Shown here: positions 9,200 through 17,862 of the stretch, in pieces
Layout of the letters: the number at the start of each line of letters is the position of its first letter
Position numbering within the stretch: position 1 is the first letter of the stretch
Assembly: GCF_036108815.1 (NCBI RefSeq)
Contig: NZ_CP107985.1
Coordinates: 7,499,501-7,563,500 of the forward strand
Direction: 5' to 3'
DNA length: 64,000 nucleotides
From: Streptomyces sp. NBC_00353
Lineage (GTDB): Bacteria; Actinomycetota; Actinomycetes; Streptomycetales; Streptomycetaceae
Program-made: the position numbers and the translations under genes
Notes under the pieces: model-generated
Seen by the model: only the letters and a program-made list of their open reading frames with translations
Told to the model about the DNA's origin: nothing
Databases searched by the model: none

Positions 9200-10651
9200 T
9201 CATCCCTTGAGCGCCGCCTTCATCATCTTCTGCGCGATCGGCGCCGCCAGTCCGTTGCCGCTGACCTCGGAGCGCGCCGAACCCGAGTCCTCGACGACCA
9301 CGGCGACCGCGACCTCCTTGCCGGTGGACTTGTCCTTCGCGTACGAGGTGAACCAGGCGTACGGGGTGTTGCTGTTGCCCACTCCGTTCTGCGCGGTGCC
9401 GGTCTTGCCGCCGACCTCCGCCCCGTCGATCCGGGCGTTGGTGCCGGTGCCCTGCTCGACGACGGTGACCATCGCGCTGCGCAGCTGCTCGGCGGTCGAG
9501 GCGGAGACGACCCGCTTCGTGTCACCGTCCGCGAACTTCTGCAGGGCGTTGCCGTCCGAGTCCGTCACCTCGGACACCATGTGCGGCGCCGCCAGCTCAC
9601 CGCCGTTGGCGAGGGCCGCGGAGACCATCGCCATCTGCATCGGGGTCGCGGTGACCTCGAACTGGCCGATGCCGGTCAGCGCCGTCGACGACTTGTCCAT
9701 GCCGGACGGATAGACGCTCTTCGAGGCGCGCACCGGCACATCCAGCTTCTCCGCGTTGAAGCCGAACTTCTCCGCCATCGCCCTCACCTTGTCCTCACCG
9801 AGATCGGCGGCGACCTTCGCGAAGACGTTGTTGCAGGAGTACTGGAGCGCCGTACGCAGGGTGGCGTTCTCGCAGGGGGCGGAGGCGCTCTCGTTCTTCA
9901 GGACCGTGGAGGTGCCGGGCAGCGTGTACGGGTCGGGGCTGTCCGTGCGCTCGTCGACCGAGCTGTAGAGGCCGTTCTCCAGCGCCGCCGACGCCACCAC
10001 CAGTTTGAACGTCGAACCGGGCGCCAGCGGCTGCCGCAGCGCTCGGTTGACCAGCGGCTTGTCCGGGTCGGAGAGCAGGTCCTGCCAGGCGTCGCCGTCC
10101 GATGTCCCGCTGATCCTCGACGGGTCGTACGAGGGGGTGGAGACCATCCCCAGGATCTGTCCGGTCTTGGGGTCGATGGCGACGGCCGCGCCCTTGTCGT
10201 CGCCGAGCGCCTGGTACGCCGCCTTCTGCACGTCCGGGTCGATCGTCGTCAGCACACTGCCGGGCGCCGCCTGCTTGCCGGTCACCACGTCGAGGGGGCT
10301 CTTCAGCCGGTCGTCGGTGCCGTCGAGCACATGGCTGTAGATCCCTTCGAGCTGGGTGGCGCCGTACGCCTGCGAGCTGTACCCGGTGACGGCGGCATAG
10401 AGGTCGCCCTGTGTGTATGTGCGCTTGTACGCGAGATCGCCGCCCTGGGTCCCCTTCGATCCGGTGACCGGTGATCCGGCCACGATGATGTCGCCGAGCG
10501 GCTGCGCGTACTGCGCGATGGTCTGCCGCCGGTTGTGGTCGTCGTCCGCGAGGGCTCGGGCCTGGTACGCCTGCACCCAGGTCGCCCGCCCCAGCAGGGC
10601 GAGGACCAGCAGCAGACAGAAGACCGAAGCGCGCCTGATTGTTCTGTTCAT
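9200..10651 (-). CDS. Class B penicillin-binding protein (PbpA/PBP2-like transpeptidase)
   Basis: Peptidoglycan D,D-transpeptidase of 483 residues anchored by one N-terminal helix (ASVFCLLLVLALLGRATWV). The transpeptidase motifs are all present: SxxK with S213 and K216 (PGSTFKLV), SxN with S272 (YSCNN) and KTG with K416 (GGKTGTAQ). The N-terminus MNRTIRR matches Streptomyces PbpA-type proteins, so I start at the ATG at 10651 and not at the upstream in-frame codons. No FtsW/RodA partner lies next to it, so this is probably one of the extra PbpA paralogs found in streptomycetes. Confidence 0.9.
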   Translation of the reverse strand: MNRTIRRASVFCLLLVLALLGRATWVQAYQARALADDDHNRRQTIAQYAQPLGDIIVAGSPVTGSKGTQGGDLAYKRTYTQGDLYAAVTGYSSQAYGATQLEGIYSHVLDGTDDRLKSPLDVVTGKQAAPGSVLTTIDPDVQKAAYQALGDDKGAAVAIDPKTGQILGMVSTPSYDPSRISGTSDGDAWQDLLSDPDKPLVNRALRQPLAPGSTFKLVVASAALENGLYSSVDERTDSPDPYTLPGTSTVLKNESASAPCENATLRTALQYSCNNVFAKVAADLGEDKVRAMAEKFGFNAEKLDVPVRASKSVYPSGMDKSSTALTGIGQFEVTATPMQMAMVSAALANGGELAAPHMVSEVTDSDGNALQKFADGDTKRVVSASTAEQLRSAMVTVVEQGTGTNARIDGAEVGGKTGTAQNGVGNSNTPYAWFTSYAKDKSTGKEVAVAVVVEDSGSARSEVSGNGLAAPIAQKMMKAALKG

Positions 10652-10756
10652 CCCGCTGGAGGGACGAGCGGGGCCGGCCGGCGCGTTCCCGTCCGTGCCG
10701 CTTCTCACCGATTTTTCAGACTGCCGGACCGGCCGCAGCCGCACGGCGCGGACCCG

Positions 10757-11281
10757 TCACCGGGTCGTGGAGCGGCCTTCGTCCGGTGCCCGGCCGGCCG
10801 TGGGTGCCAGCGTGAAGAGCAGCTCGTCGGTCAGCTCGCCGCGGGCGTGCGCGAAGCCCCGGTCCTTGCCCGTGACGGTGAAGCCGCACTTCTCCAGCAC
10901 CCGGCGCGAACCGGTGTTGTCGACCGCCGCCCGGGCGTGCAGCGGGCGTTCCGGCACGGCGTCCAGCAGCGCCCGCAGCGCGGCGGTCGCGAGCCCGCGG
11001 CCCCAGTGTGCCCGGTCGATCCAGTAGGTGACCTGGCGGTCGCCCTCGGGCCCGTACACCCCGGCGTTGCCGACCACCGCGCCGTCGGCGAGCACCGTCC
11101 GCATCACGATCGTCGGGTCGGCCAGGAGCCGCGTCCAGTGGGCGTCGAACGCGGCCCGGTCGGTGGGGTCCTCGCTGGTGAAGGCGGCCGTGCGGACCGA
11201 CTCCGGATCGCACATGTACGCGTAGAACAGCGGCAGATCGCTGCCGCGCACCTCGCGCAGGGTCACCTCGGCCGCGCTCAT
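10757..11281 (-). CDS. GNAT family N-acetyltransferase (RimJ-like)
   Basis: Acetyl-CoA-dependent acetyltransferase of 174 residues. The acetyl-CoA loop appears as HWGRGLATAALRALL (R/QxxGxG/A pattern), and the later VDNTGSRRVLEKCGF is typical of RimJ/RimL-like GNATs that act on amino groups of proteins or small molecules. It ends just upstream of the PBP gene and follows the IclR gene on the same strand with a 3-base gap, so the two may be cotranscribed. Substrate unknown. Confidence 0.85.
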   Translation of the reverse strand: MSAAEVTLREVRGSDLPLFYAYMCDPESVRTAAFTSEDPTDRAAFDAHWTRLLADPTIVMRTVLADGAVVGNAGVYGPEGDRQVTYWIDRAHWGRGLATAALRALLDAVPERPLHARAAVDNTGSRRVLEKCGFTVTGKDRGFAHARGELTDELLFTLAPTAGRAPDEGRSTTR

Positions 11282-11284
11282 CGG

Positions 11285-12055
11285 TCAGAGCCTCCGGGTG
11301 GCGAGTGTCAGCCGGTCCCGCGCGTCGAAGAGCGCGTCCTTGACCATCTGCTCGTGCGCGGGGGTGAGCCGGGCGACCGGCACCGAGCAGCTGATCGCGT
11401 CGCGCGCCGGGGTCCGGTACGGGATCGCGATGCCGAAGCAGCGCAGCCCCAGGGTGTTCTCCTCGCGGTCCACCGCATACCCCTGCTCGCGGATGACGTG
11501 CAGCTCCTCGATGAGCTTCTCGCGGTCGGTGAGGGTGTGCTCGGTCAGCGCGGGCAGCGTCTCCGGCAGCATCTTGCGGACCTGCTCGTCGCTGTGGGTG
11601 GCCAGCAGCGCCTTGCCGAGCGAGGTGGAGTGGGCGGGCAACCGGCGGCCGACGCGGGTGAAGGGACGCAGATAGTGCTGGGACTGCCGGGTGGCGAGAT
11701 AGACCACATTCGTACCGTCGAGGCGGGCCAGGTGGATGGTCTCCGTGGTGTCGTCGGAGAGCCGGTCCAGCGTCGGCCTGGCGGCCGCGACGACCTCGTC
11801 GCCGTCGATGTACGAGGTGCCGACCAGCAGGGCCCGCACGCCGATGCCGTACCGCGTCCCCGTCGCGTCGGTCTCCACCCAGCCCAGCTCGACCAGGGTG
11901 CGCAGCAGCATGTAGAGGCTCGACTTGGGGTAGCCGACGGCTTCCTGCACAGCCGCCAGCGAATGCATACCGGGCCGCCCGGCGAAGTACTCGAGCAGCT
12001 CCACCGTCCGTACCGCGGACTTGACCTGTGCCCCACCTGACTCGGCAACCGACAT
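11285..12055 (-). CDS. IclR-family transcriptional regulator
   Basis: DNA-binding regulator of 256 residues with an N-terminal winged helix (SAVRTVELLEYFAGRPG, then YPKSSLYMLLRTLVELGWV) and a C-terminal effector-binding domain (LTDREKLIEELHVIREQGYA, then SCSVPVARLTPAHEQMV). It is divergent from an aldehyde dehydrogenase gene, and an 18-bp palindrome lies between them, so it probably controls that operon and itself. The effector is likely a sugar-acid pathway intermediate, by inference. I start at the ATG at 12055 (MSVAESGG). Confidence 0.9.
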   Translation of the reverse strand: MSVAESGGAQVKSAVRTVELLEYFAGRPGMHSLAAVQEAVGYPKSSLYMLLRTLVELGWVETDATGTRYGIGVRALLVGTSYIDGDEVVAAARPTLDRLSDDTTETIHLARLDGTNVVYLATRQSQHYLRPFTRVGRRLPAHSTSLGKALLATHSDEQVRKMLPETLPALTEHTLTDREKLIEELHVIREQGYAVDREENTLGLRCFGIAIPYRTPARDAISCSVPVARLTPAHEQMVKDALFDARDRLTLATRRL

Positions 12056-12155
12056 CGCCCTACGCCCCTTCCAGCCCACTTGCGAAACCCTGCGACTTCT
12101 TGCCAACACGGAACGCCCGGAAATAGAGTCCCTACATATTCACGATCAGGAACTC

Positions 12156-12173
12156 TGTTCAGAATACCGAACA
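12156..12173. promoter_or_regulatory. Palindromic operator, probably for the IclR regulator
   Basis: TGTTCAGAATACCGAACA has perfect outer arms TGTTC/GAACA with several matching inner positions. It lies 37 bases before the dehydrogenase GTG in the divergent IclR-dehydrogenase spacer, which fits an IclR-type operator. It is the most symmetric element in this spacer. Confidence 0.6.
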
Positions 12174-12210
12174 ACTTCTGATGTGTGGCAGTGGAGCGGA
12201 AGGAAACACG

Positions 12211-13731
12211 GTGGCAGCAGCACCAGTCTGGAGCGTCGACCCCCGCACCGGGAACCCGCGTGAGCAGGTTGCGGTGGAGGCTACAGCGGAGGAGGTCGAC
12301 CGCGCTGTCAGGGCGGCACATGCCGTACGGGACTCGCTCGCCGACCGCACCGTACGCGCCGCCTTTCTGCGTACCGCGGCCGATCTGCTCGCCGAGGCCG
12401 GCGAGCACGTGATCGAGGCAGCCGACGCGGAGACCGCGCTCGGCCCGGCCCGGCTCACCGGTGAGCTCGCCCGCACCGCAGCCCAGTTGCGGGCCTTCGC
12501 GGAAGTCGTCGACGAGGGCGCCTTCCTCGACATCCACATCGACCACGCGGACGCCACCCGGACCCCGCCGTGGCCCGACCTGCGCCGCTACAAGATCCCG
12601 CTCGGCGTCGTCGCCGTCTACGCGGCCAGCAACTTCCCGCTCGCCTTCTCCGTGCCCGGCGGCGACACCGCCAGCGCCCTGGCGGCCGGCTGCCCGGTCG
12701 TCGTCAAGGCGCACCCCGACCACCCCGCCACCTCCGAGCTGTGCGCCTCCGTGCTGCGCCGGGCCGCCGCCAAGGTGGGCCTGCCCGAGGACGTACTGAT
12801 CCTGGTGCACGGCTTCGAGGCGGGCGTCGAGCTGGTCAAGCACCCGCTCGTGGCCGCCGCCGGCTTCACCGGCTCGATCCGCGGCGGGAGGGCGCTGTTC
12901 GACGCGGCGGCCGCCCGGCCCACCCCGATCCCGTTCCACGGCGAGCTCGGCTCCCTCAACCCCGTCGTCGTCACCGAGGCGGCCGCCGCCGAGCGCGGCG
13001 AGCAGATCGGTGCCGGGCTTGCCGGCTCGATGACCATGGGCGCGGGCCAGTTCTGCACCAAGCCCGGCTTCGTCCTGGCCCCGGCGGGCGAGACCGGCGA
13101 CCGGCTGCTGAAGTCGCTGACCGACGCGGTCAGCGACAGCGAGGCCGCGGTCATGCTCGACCACCGGATGCGGGACGCCTTCGTCGCAGGCGTACGGGCC
13201 CGGGCCGAACTCCCGGACGTGGACGCCCCCGTCACCCCCGGTGCGGGCGGCGACCACACCGTCTCCGCGGGCTTCCTGACCGTACCGGCGCACCTGCTGG
13301 CCACCGAGGGCCCGCACGACGCGCTCCTGGAGGAGTGCTTCGGCCCGGTCACCGTCGTGGCCCGGTACGCCTCCGAGGACGAGATCACCGCCGTCCTCTC
13401 CCGGCTCCCCGGCAACCTCACCGCCACTCTCCAGATCGCCGAGGAGGGCGCCGACGCCGACGCCCCCGGACTCCTCGCGGCCCTCACCCCGCTGGCCGGC
13501 CGGGTCCTCGTCAACGGCTGGCCGACCGGTGTCGCGGTCGCCCCCGCCCAGCACCACGGCGGCCCCTACCCGGCCACCACCTCCACCTCCACCTCGGTCG
13601 GCGCCACCGCGATCGAACGCTGGCTGCGCCCGGTCAGCTACCAGACGACGCCGGAGGCCCTGCTGCCGCCGGAACTGCGCGAGAACAATCCGCTGGGCCT
13701 GCCGCGCCGGGTGGACGGACGCCGCGCATGA
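12211..13731 (+). CDS. Aldehyde dehydrogenase, alpha-ketoglutarate semialdehyde dehydrogenase type
   Basis: NAD(P)-dependent oxidation of 2,5-dioxovalerate (alpha-ketoglutarate semialdehyde) to 2-oxoglutarate, the last step of non-phosphorylative routes for pentoses, glucarate/galactarate or hydroxyproline. The 506-residue protein shows NFPLAFSVPGGDTASALAAG, the glutamate in HGELGSLNPV and the catalytic cysteine in GAGQFCTKPG, a pattern that fits the KGSADH subgroup better than betaine or retinal dehydrogenases. The GTG at 12211 follows AAGGAAACACG. An upstream in-frame ATG at 12181 has no such site. The stop overlaps the next gene (ATGA). Confidence 0.85.
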   Translation: MAAAPVWSVDPRTGNPREQVAVEATAEEVDRAVRAAHAVRDSLADRTVRAAFLRTAADLLAEAGEHVIEAADAETALGPARLTGELARTAAQLRAFAEVVDEGAFLDIHIDHADATRTPPWPDLRRYKIPLGVVAVYAASNFPLAFSVPGGDTASALAAGCPVVVKAHPDHPATSELCASVLRRAAAKVGLPEDVLILVHGFEAGVELVKHPLVAAAGFTGSIRGGRALFDAAAARPTPIPFHGELGSLNPVVVTEAAAAERGEQIGAGLAGSMTMGAGQFCTKPGFVLAPAGETGDRLLKSLTDAVSDSEAAVMLDHRMRDAFVAGVRARAELPDVDAPVTPGAGGDHTVSAGFLTVPAHLLATEGPHDALLEECFGPVTVVARYASEDEITAVLSRLPGNLTATLQIAEEGADADAPGLLAALTPLAGRVLVNGWPTGVAVAPAQHHGGPYPATTSTSTSVGATAIERWLRPVSYQTTPEALLPPELRENNPLGLPRRVDGRRA

Positions 13732-14339
13732 CGCTGAGCCTTCCCGAACTCCCCTTTGAGCTGCGGTCGTTCGGCCCGGAGGGACAGTGGTCGTACGAGG
13801 GCGGTGTGCTGACCGGGCGGGCGGGCGTCCGGCAGGACCGGTTCGTACCGCCCGGCGGCGACGCCCTCGACCCGGCGAGCGACGCACCACGCCTGCTGGG
13901 CGTGGCACCGGACGGCGACTTCCAGCTGATCGCCCGGGTGAACGTCGGCTTCGCGGCGGCCTTCGACGCCGGGGTGCTCTATCTGCACGTCGGGGAACGG
14001 GAATGGGCGAAACTCTGCCTGGAACTCTCCCCGGCCGATCCCACCATCTGCACGGTCGTCACCCGCGGCCGCTCCGACGACGCCAACGCCTTTGTCGTGG
14101 ACGGCGAAAGCTGCTGGCTGCGGCTCAGCCGCAACGGCAGCGCGTTCGCCTTCCACGCCTCGGCCGACGGCGAGAAGTGGACCTTCGTCCGCGTCTTCGC
14201 CCTCGGTGACGCGGACGGGGCGGCAGCCGCGTCGGTCGGCTTCCTCGTCCAGTCGCCGACCGGCGAGGGCTGCGAGGCGTCGTTCGACCGGATCACCTTC
14301 CGGCCGACGGGGCTCGACGATCTGCGCGACGGCAACTGA
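13728..14339 (+). CDS. DUF1349 domain protein (concanavalin-like fold)
   Basis: Cytoplasmic protein of 203 residues with no signal peptide. The sequence FAAAFDAGVLYLHVGEREWAKL, then CWLRLSRNGSAFAFHASADG and VGFLVQSPTGEGCEASFD, matches the DUF1349 family, whose jelly-roll fold resembles the C-terminal domain of GH43 enzymes and lectin-like glucanases. It is coupled to the aldehyde dehydrogenase through an ATGA overlap, so a sugar-related role in the same pathway is likely, but no catalytic function is established for the family. Confidence 0.8.
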   Translation: MTLSLPELPFELRSFGPEGQWSYEGGVLTGRAGVRQDRFVPPGGDALDPASDAPRLLGVAPDGDFQLIARVNVGFAAAFDAGVLYLHVGEREWAKLCLELSPADPTICTVVTRGRSDDANAFVVDGESCWLRLSRNGSAFAFHASADGEKWTFVRVFALGDADGAAAASVGFLVQSPTGEGCEASFDRITFRPTGLDDLRDGN

Positions 14340-14567
14340 GCCGCCTCGCAGACGCGTCGACCCATCCGGCACCCCGTCGTCCCCGTACAGGGCAGAGCCC
14401 GCTCCGTCCGTCGTCGCACCGGTGACCGGCGGAGCGGGCGACGGGAAGACCCGAGGCGTGTCCGCGGTCGTGTCCGCACGGTCCGTCCAGACGGCCGCCG
14501 CGGTCCGTAGTGCGGGTGCGCGGCAGCCGGTGCAACCACGGGCCGATCCGCGCGCGTCCCTCCCCGC

Positions 14568-15038
14568 ATGATCAGAACCGCCACACCCACCGATCTCGAC
14601 GCCGTCGTCCGGCTGCACACCGAGGCCCGCGCCACGTACTACCGGGGCCACCTCCCGGAGGAGGAGTACGCGGGCGCCGCCGAGGTCGGCCGCAGCCGCG
14701 ACGGCTGGTCCCGCGCGATAGACCGCCCGGACGCCACCGTGCTCTGCGCCGAACGGGACGGGACCCTCGCCGGCGTCGCGGCCTTCGCCGTACGCGACGG
14801 CGTCATGCACCTCACCCAGCTCCATGTCTCCCCGTCCCACTGGCGAACGGGAATCGGCACCGAACTCCACACCGCCTGCGTCGACGCCTGGCGGCAGGCC
14901 GGAGTGGACAGCGCCCGGCTGGAAGTCTTCGTGCACAACACCCGCGCCCGGTCCTTCTACGCCGACCGGGGCTGGACCCCCGATCCCGACCACCCGCGCG
15001 CCGGCACCCATCTGGTCCTGCGCCTCACGGTGAGCTGA
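14568..15038 (+). CDS. GNAT family N-acetyltransferase
   Basis: Acetyltransferase of 156 residues. The fold is recognisable from MIRTATPTDLDAVVRLH at the N-terminus, LTQLHVSPSHWRTGIGTELH (acetyl-CoA loop RTGIGT) in the middle and VFVHNTRARSFYADRGW near the C-terminus. It is separated from the DUF1349 gene by 228 bases in which I see no further gene, and is followed by a hairpin. Substrate unknown. Confidence 0.82.
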   Translation: MIRTATPTDLDAVVRLHTEARATYYRGHLPEEEYAGAAEVGRSRDGWSRAIDRPDATVLCAERDGTLAGVAAFAVRDGVMHLTQLHVSPSHWRTGIGTELHTACVDAWRQAGVDSARLEVFVHNTRARSFYADRGWTPDPDHPRAGTHLVLRLTVS

Positions 15039-15082
15039 CGGCGACCGTCCTCGCCAGGGCCTCACCACGCCCCCTTGGGACC

Positions 15083-15110
15083 GGAGTTGGGCCCTGGGGC
15101 CCAAGACTCC
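15083..15110 (+). terminator. Hairpin between the acetyltransferase and the toxin gene
   Basis: GGAGT and TGGGCCC pair with GGGCCCA and ACTCC, leaving a two-base AG bulge. It lies 45 bases after the acetyltransferase stop and about 70 before the toxin start, so it most likely ends the upstream transcript. A -10-like TAGCCT (about 15128) follows it. Confidence 0.5.
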
Positions 15111-15181
15111 AACCCACAGCGCCCCTAGCCTGAACGGGCATCACTCTGCTTGTCGGCAGGTCTGGTTGGGGGAGACAAGGC

Positions 15182-17782
15182 ATGTCCGCGATCGGTGGCA
15201 TACCCGCATACGGAGGTGACGCTCCGGCGCCGGGTGAGGGGCGACGGGAGCTGCCACGGGCACTCGGAGCGGCCCGCATCCTGCTGCATGTCCTGTTCGG
15301 CGCCACCGTGCTGGGCGGCCTCGGGCTGTTCGGCTCCGCGCTCGCCGCGGACGCGATGGGCGGCGTGGTCATCGGCCTCGCGCTGTACGGGGCCGTGCCC
15401 GGAGTCGTGGGCTGGATGCTCTCGCGACGCGCCTGGACCGGCGGCAGAGGCGTATGGGGCGGCCTGATCGCCGTACAGGTGTGGCTGATCCTCGGCGGCC
15501 TCGCCAACGTTGCGAACGGGTCGGTGCACGGCTTCACCCAGTTGTTCCTGCCCGTACTGATCCTGGTGTTCCTCACCCGGACGCAGAGCCGTGAGTGGTT
15601 CCGGCTGCCGGCGCGGGCCCGGGAGGACAAGCCCGAGTTCTCGTTCTCCCACATGATTACCTGGCGGCGGGACCGGGGGCAGACGGCTCTGGAGTACCTG
15701 GGCCTGGTCCTGATCGTCGTGGCGCTCATCGGCGCGCTGGTGCTGAGCGGAGTCGGCGGCCAGATCACGGACCGCCTCCAGGCGGCGATCTGCTCGCTCA
15801 CGGGTACGTCGTGCGAGGTGACGGGCACCGGCAGCGACACGGTCGGGGCCGGTAAGACCGCGGGCGGTTCGGACGGGGGCGGTTCGGACGCGGGGGGCAG
15901 CGCCGTCGCCGGGGGTTCGGACTCGGGCGGCGCCGACAACGGCGGCGCCGTCGCCGGTGGCACGGATGCGGGATCCACCGGCACGGGTGGTACGAACGGC
16001 ACCGGCGGATCCGACGGCGGTGGTGCGAACGGCACCGGTACGGGCGGTGCGAACGGCACCGGTACGGGCGGTGCGAACGGCACCGGTACGGGCGGTGCGA
16101 ACGGCACCGGTACGGGCGGTGCGAACGGCACCGGTACGGGCGGTGCGAACGGCAGCGGCGGATCCGACGCCGGTGGTGCGAACGGCGCCGGCGGCTCCAC
16201 CGGCGGGACAGCGAACGGGGGCGCCGACGGAGGCTCCACCACCGGATCCGGCGGCGGCACCGGCGGACCCGACGGTCCGGGCACCGACACCTACCCCGAG
16301 ACCAGCACCGAGCCCGAGGCCACGTACGACACCCCCGTCTCGGACGCGGACTCCGACGACTCCGGCGACTCCGGGAACGACGGCGACAAGAAGGAGGACT
16401 GCGGCGGCTGGGGCTTCTTCGGCTGTGCATGGGACCGCACCACCCAGGTCGTCAAGGGCCTCGCCGTCGACGGCGTCTGGGGTGATGTCACCGGCATCAT
16501 CGACCTGTTCAAGCCCGAGACCTGGTCCGGCCTGGCCGACTACGGCAAGCAGCTGGGCAGCACGTGGATGCAGGACTCCAAGGACGCCGGGAGCAAGTGG
16601 GACAAGGGCGACTACCTCGGTGCGCTCGGCGACTGGGGCAAGGCCTCGGTCAACACCGTCGTGAAGGTCGGCGACGACATGTTCGTCGGCGACGAGGTAC
16701 GGGACCGCTGGAACAACGGCGAGAAGACGCGGGCCGTCACCGATGTCGTCTGGAACATCGGATCGCTCTTCATCCCCGGCTACGACGTCGCGAAGGTCGT
16801 CGGCAAGGCCAGCAAGCTCGGCAAGCTCGGCAAGGTCGCCGCGAAGGTGGCCGAAGCCGCCGAGAATGCCGGCAACGCGGCGCGCCGCGCCCGTAAGGCC
16901 GCTGAAGTCGGAGACATCGACGGGGTCCGCAAGGCGGCCAAGGAGGCCGACGAGGCGGCGGACGAAGCAGAGGATGCGGCGCGCAAGACGGGTTGCAGCA
17001 TCGCCCTCGGCCCCCGGGTGCGCTACGGCGGTTACGGTGGGATCTCCGGGGCCGGAACCGGGGTGCTCGCCGCAGGGCCCCCGAACCATGTGATCCTCGC
17101 CGACGACGGCTGCGACAAGGCCGCCGAGGCCAAGGCGAAGGAGGCCCGGGAGCAGGAGCGGGCCGCCTGGACGGACAAGAAGCGCGCCGAGGAGAAGGAT
17201 CGCGCGGCCAAGGCTCTGGCGAGCAAGAAGCCGTATCCCGATCCCAAGCGCAACGACACTTCGGACCCCCGCAATTACAACCCGCCGGACTGGGCCAAGG
17301 ACCTCAAGGACCCGGAACTGGGGTCCGCCGACCTCGGCGACGGCTACTGGGCGAGCCGCGACCGCAACCCTCCGCCCAACTGGGAGAACGAGTCCTGGCT
17401 GCGTTACCAGGAGCAGGTCACCGGCACCAAGCGCGGCAAGGAGTACGTCGTCGCACACCCCGACGAGGGTGTACCGCAAGTGGAGTACGACGGCTGGGAC
17501 TCCGGCAGGCAGACGTTCCTGGAGGCCAAGAACGGCTACGAGAGCTACCTCTCGGATACCGACAAGGGATCGCTGACACCGTCCGGCAAGAAGAAATTCA
17601 TCGACGAGGCGCAGCGACAGATCGATGCGTCCGGGGGCCGCGCCGTCGAATGGCACTTCTCCAACCCGGACGTGGCCAAGGCTGCCCGCAAGGCGTTCCG
17701 GGAAGAGGGGAAACGGATCAAGGTCGTCTACACCAAGCAGCACCCGAGCAACAGCACCAGGAAGCCCGGGGCGTTCGACTGA
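15182..17782 (+). CDS. Polymorphic toxin with pilin-like segment and Tox-REase-5-like nuclease domain
   Basis: 866-residue protein, probably a contact or export toxin that cleaves nucleic acid. Visible order: four hydrophobic helices (about 29-53, 59-80, 91-112, 117-133); a fifth segment at 163-194 reading RRDRG then QTALEYLGLVLIVVALIG, which matches the Flp/TadE prepilin pattern (G, then E at +5 and Y at +6); a Gly/Thr/Asn/Ser linker (218-370) with five perfect 8-residue repeats; an acidic stretch; a Trp-rich pretoxin region (408-540); an Ala/Lys/Glu coiled-coil-like stretch (541-680); and the toxin domain (about 700-866). There VEYDGWDSGRQTFLEAKNG supplies the D...ExK core of a restriction-endonuclease fold, as in Tox-REase-5. 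GGGGGAGACAAGGC precedes the ATG. Two small genes follow, the first Imm52-like. The nuclease assignment is from pattern, not search. Confidence 0.8.
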   Translation: MSAIGGIPAYGGDAPAPGEGRRELPRALGAARILLHVLFGATVLGGLGLFGSALAADAMGGVVIGLALYGAVPGVVGWMLSRRAWTGGRGVWGGLIAVQVWLILGGLANVANGSVHGFTQLFLPVLILVFLTRTQSREWFRLPARAREDKPEFSFSHMITWRRDRGQTALEYLGLVLIVVALIGALVLSGVGGQITDRLQAAICSLTGTSCEVTGTGSDTVGAGKTAGGSDGGGSDAGGSAVAGGSDSGGADNGGAVAGGTDAGSTGTGGTNGTGGSDGGGANGTGTGGANGTGTGGANGTGTGGANGTGTGGANGTGTGGANGSGGSDAGGANGAGGSTGGTANGGADGGSTTGSGGGTGGPDGPGTDTYPETSTEPEATYDTPVSDADSDDSGDSGNDGDKKEDCGGWGFFGCAWDRTTQVVKGLAVDGVWGDVTGIIDLFKPETWSGLADYGKQLGSTWMQDSKDAGSKWDKGDYLGALGDWGKASVNTVVKVGDDMFVGDEVRDRWNNGEKTRAVTDVVWNIGSLFIPGYDVAKVVGKASKLGKLGKVAAKVAEAAENAGNAARRARKAAEVGDIDGVRKAAKEADEAADEAEDAARKTGCSIALGPRVRYGGYGGISGAGTGVLAAGPPNHVILADDGCDKAAEAKAKEAREQERAAWTDKKRAEEKDRAAKALASKKPYPDPKRNDTSDPRNYNPPDWAKDLKDPELGSADLGDGYWASRDRNPPPNWENESWLRYQEQVTGTKRGKEYVVAHPDEGVPQVEYDGWDSGRQTFLEAKNGYESYLSDTDKGSLTPSGKKKFIDEAQRQIDASGGRAVEWHFSNPDVAKAARKAFREEGKRIKVVYTKQHPSNSTRKPGAFD
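16022..16141 (+). repeat. Five perfect 24-bp tandem repeats inside the toxin gene
   Basis: The 24-bp unit, beginning GGTGCGAACGGCACCGG, is repeated five times without change and followed by a partial sixth copy. It encodes GANGTGTG repeats in the toxin's flexible linker. The identity of the copies at DNA level implies recent expansion or slippage, so linker length probably varies between strains. Confidence 0.95.
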
Positions 17783-17862
17783 TGCTCCGCGCGGCAGGCA
17801 CTAGCCTGGCTCGGGCGGTGACTCTGGCCGGCCCGGCGGACGACAGATGACGGAGACTGGAC

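Noticed and set aside
14340..14567. Possible small gene between DUF1349 and GNAT genes
   Set aside because: No frame has both a start with ribosome site and consistent codon bias.
16022..16141. Tandem repeats as a CRISPR array
   Set aside because: Repeat units are directly adjacent without spacers and encode in-frame GANGTGTG units.
15125..17743. Minus-strand open frame of about 870 codons opposite the toxin gene
   Set aside because: It mirrors the repeats and GC bias of the toxin gene and shows no domain or ribosome binding site.
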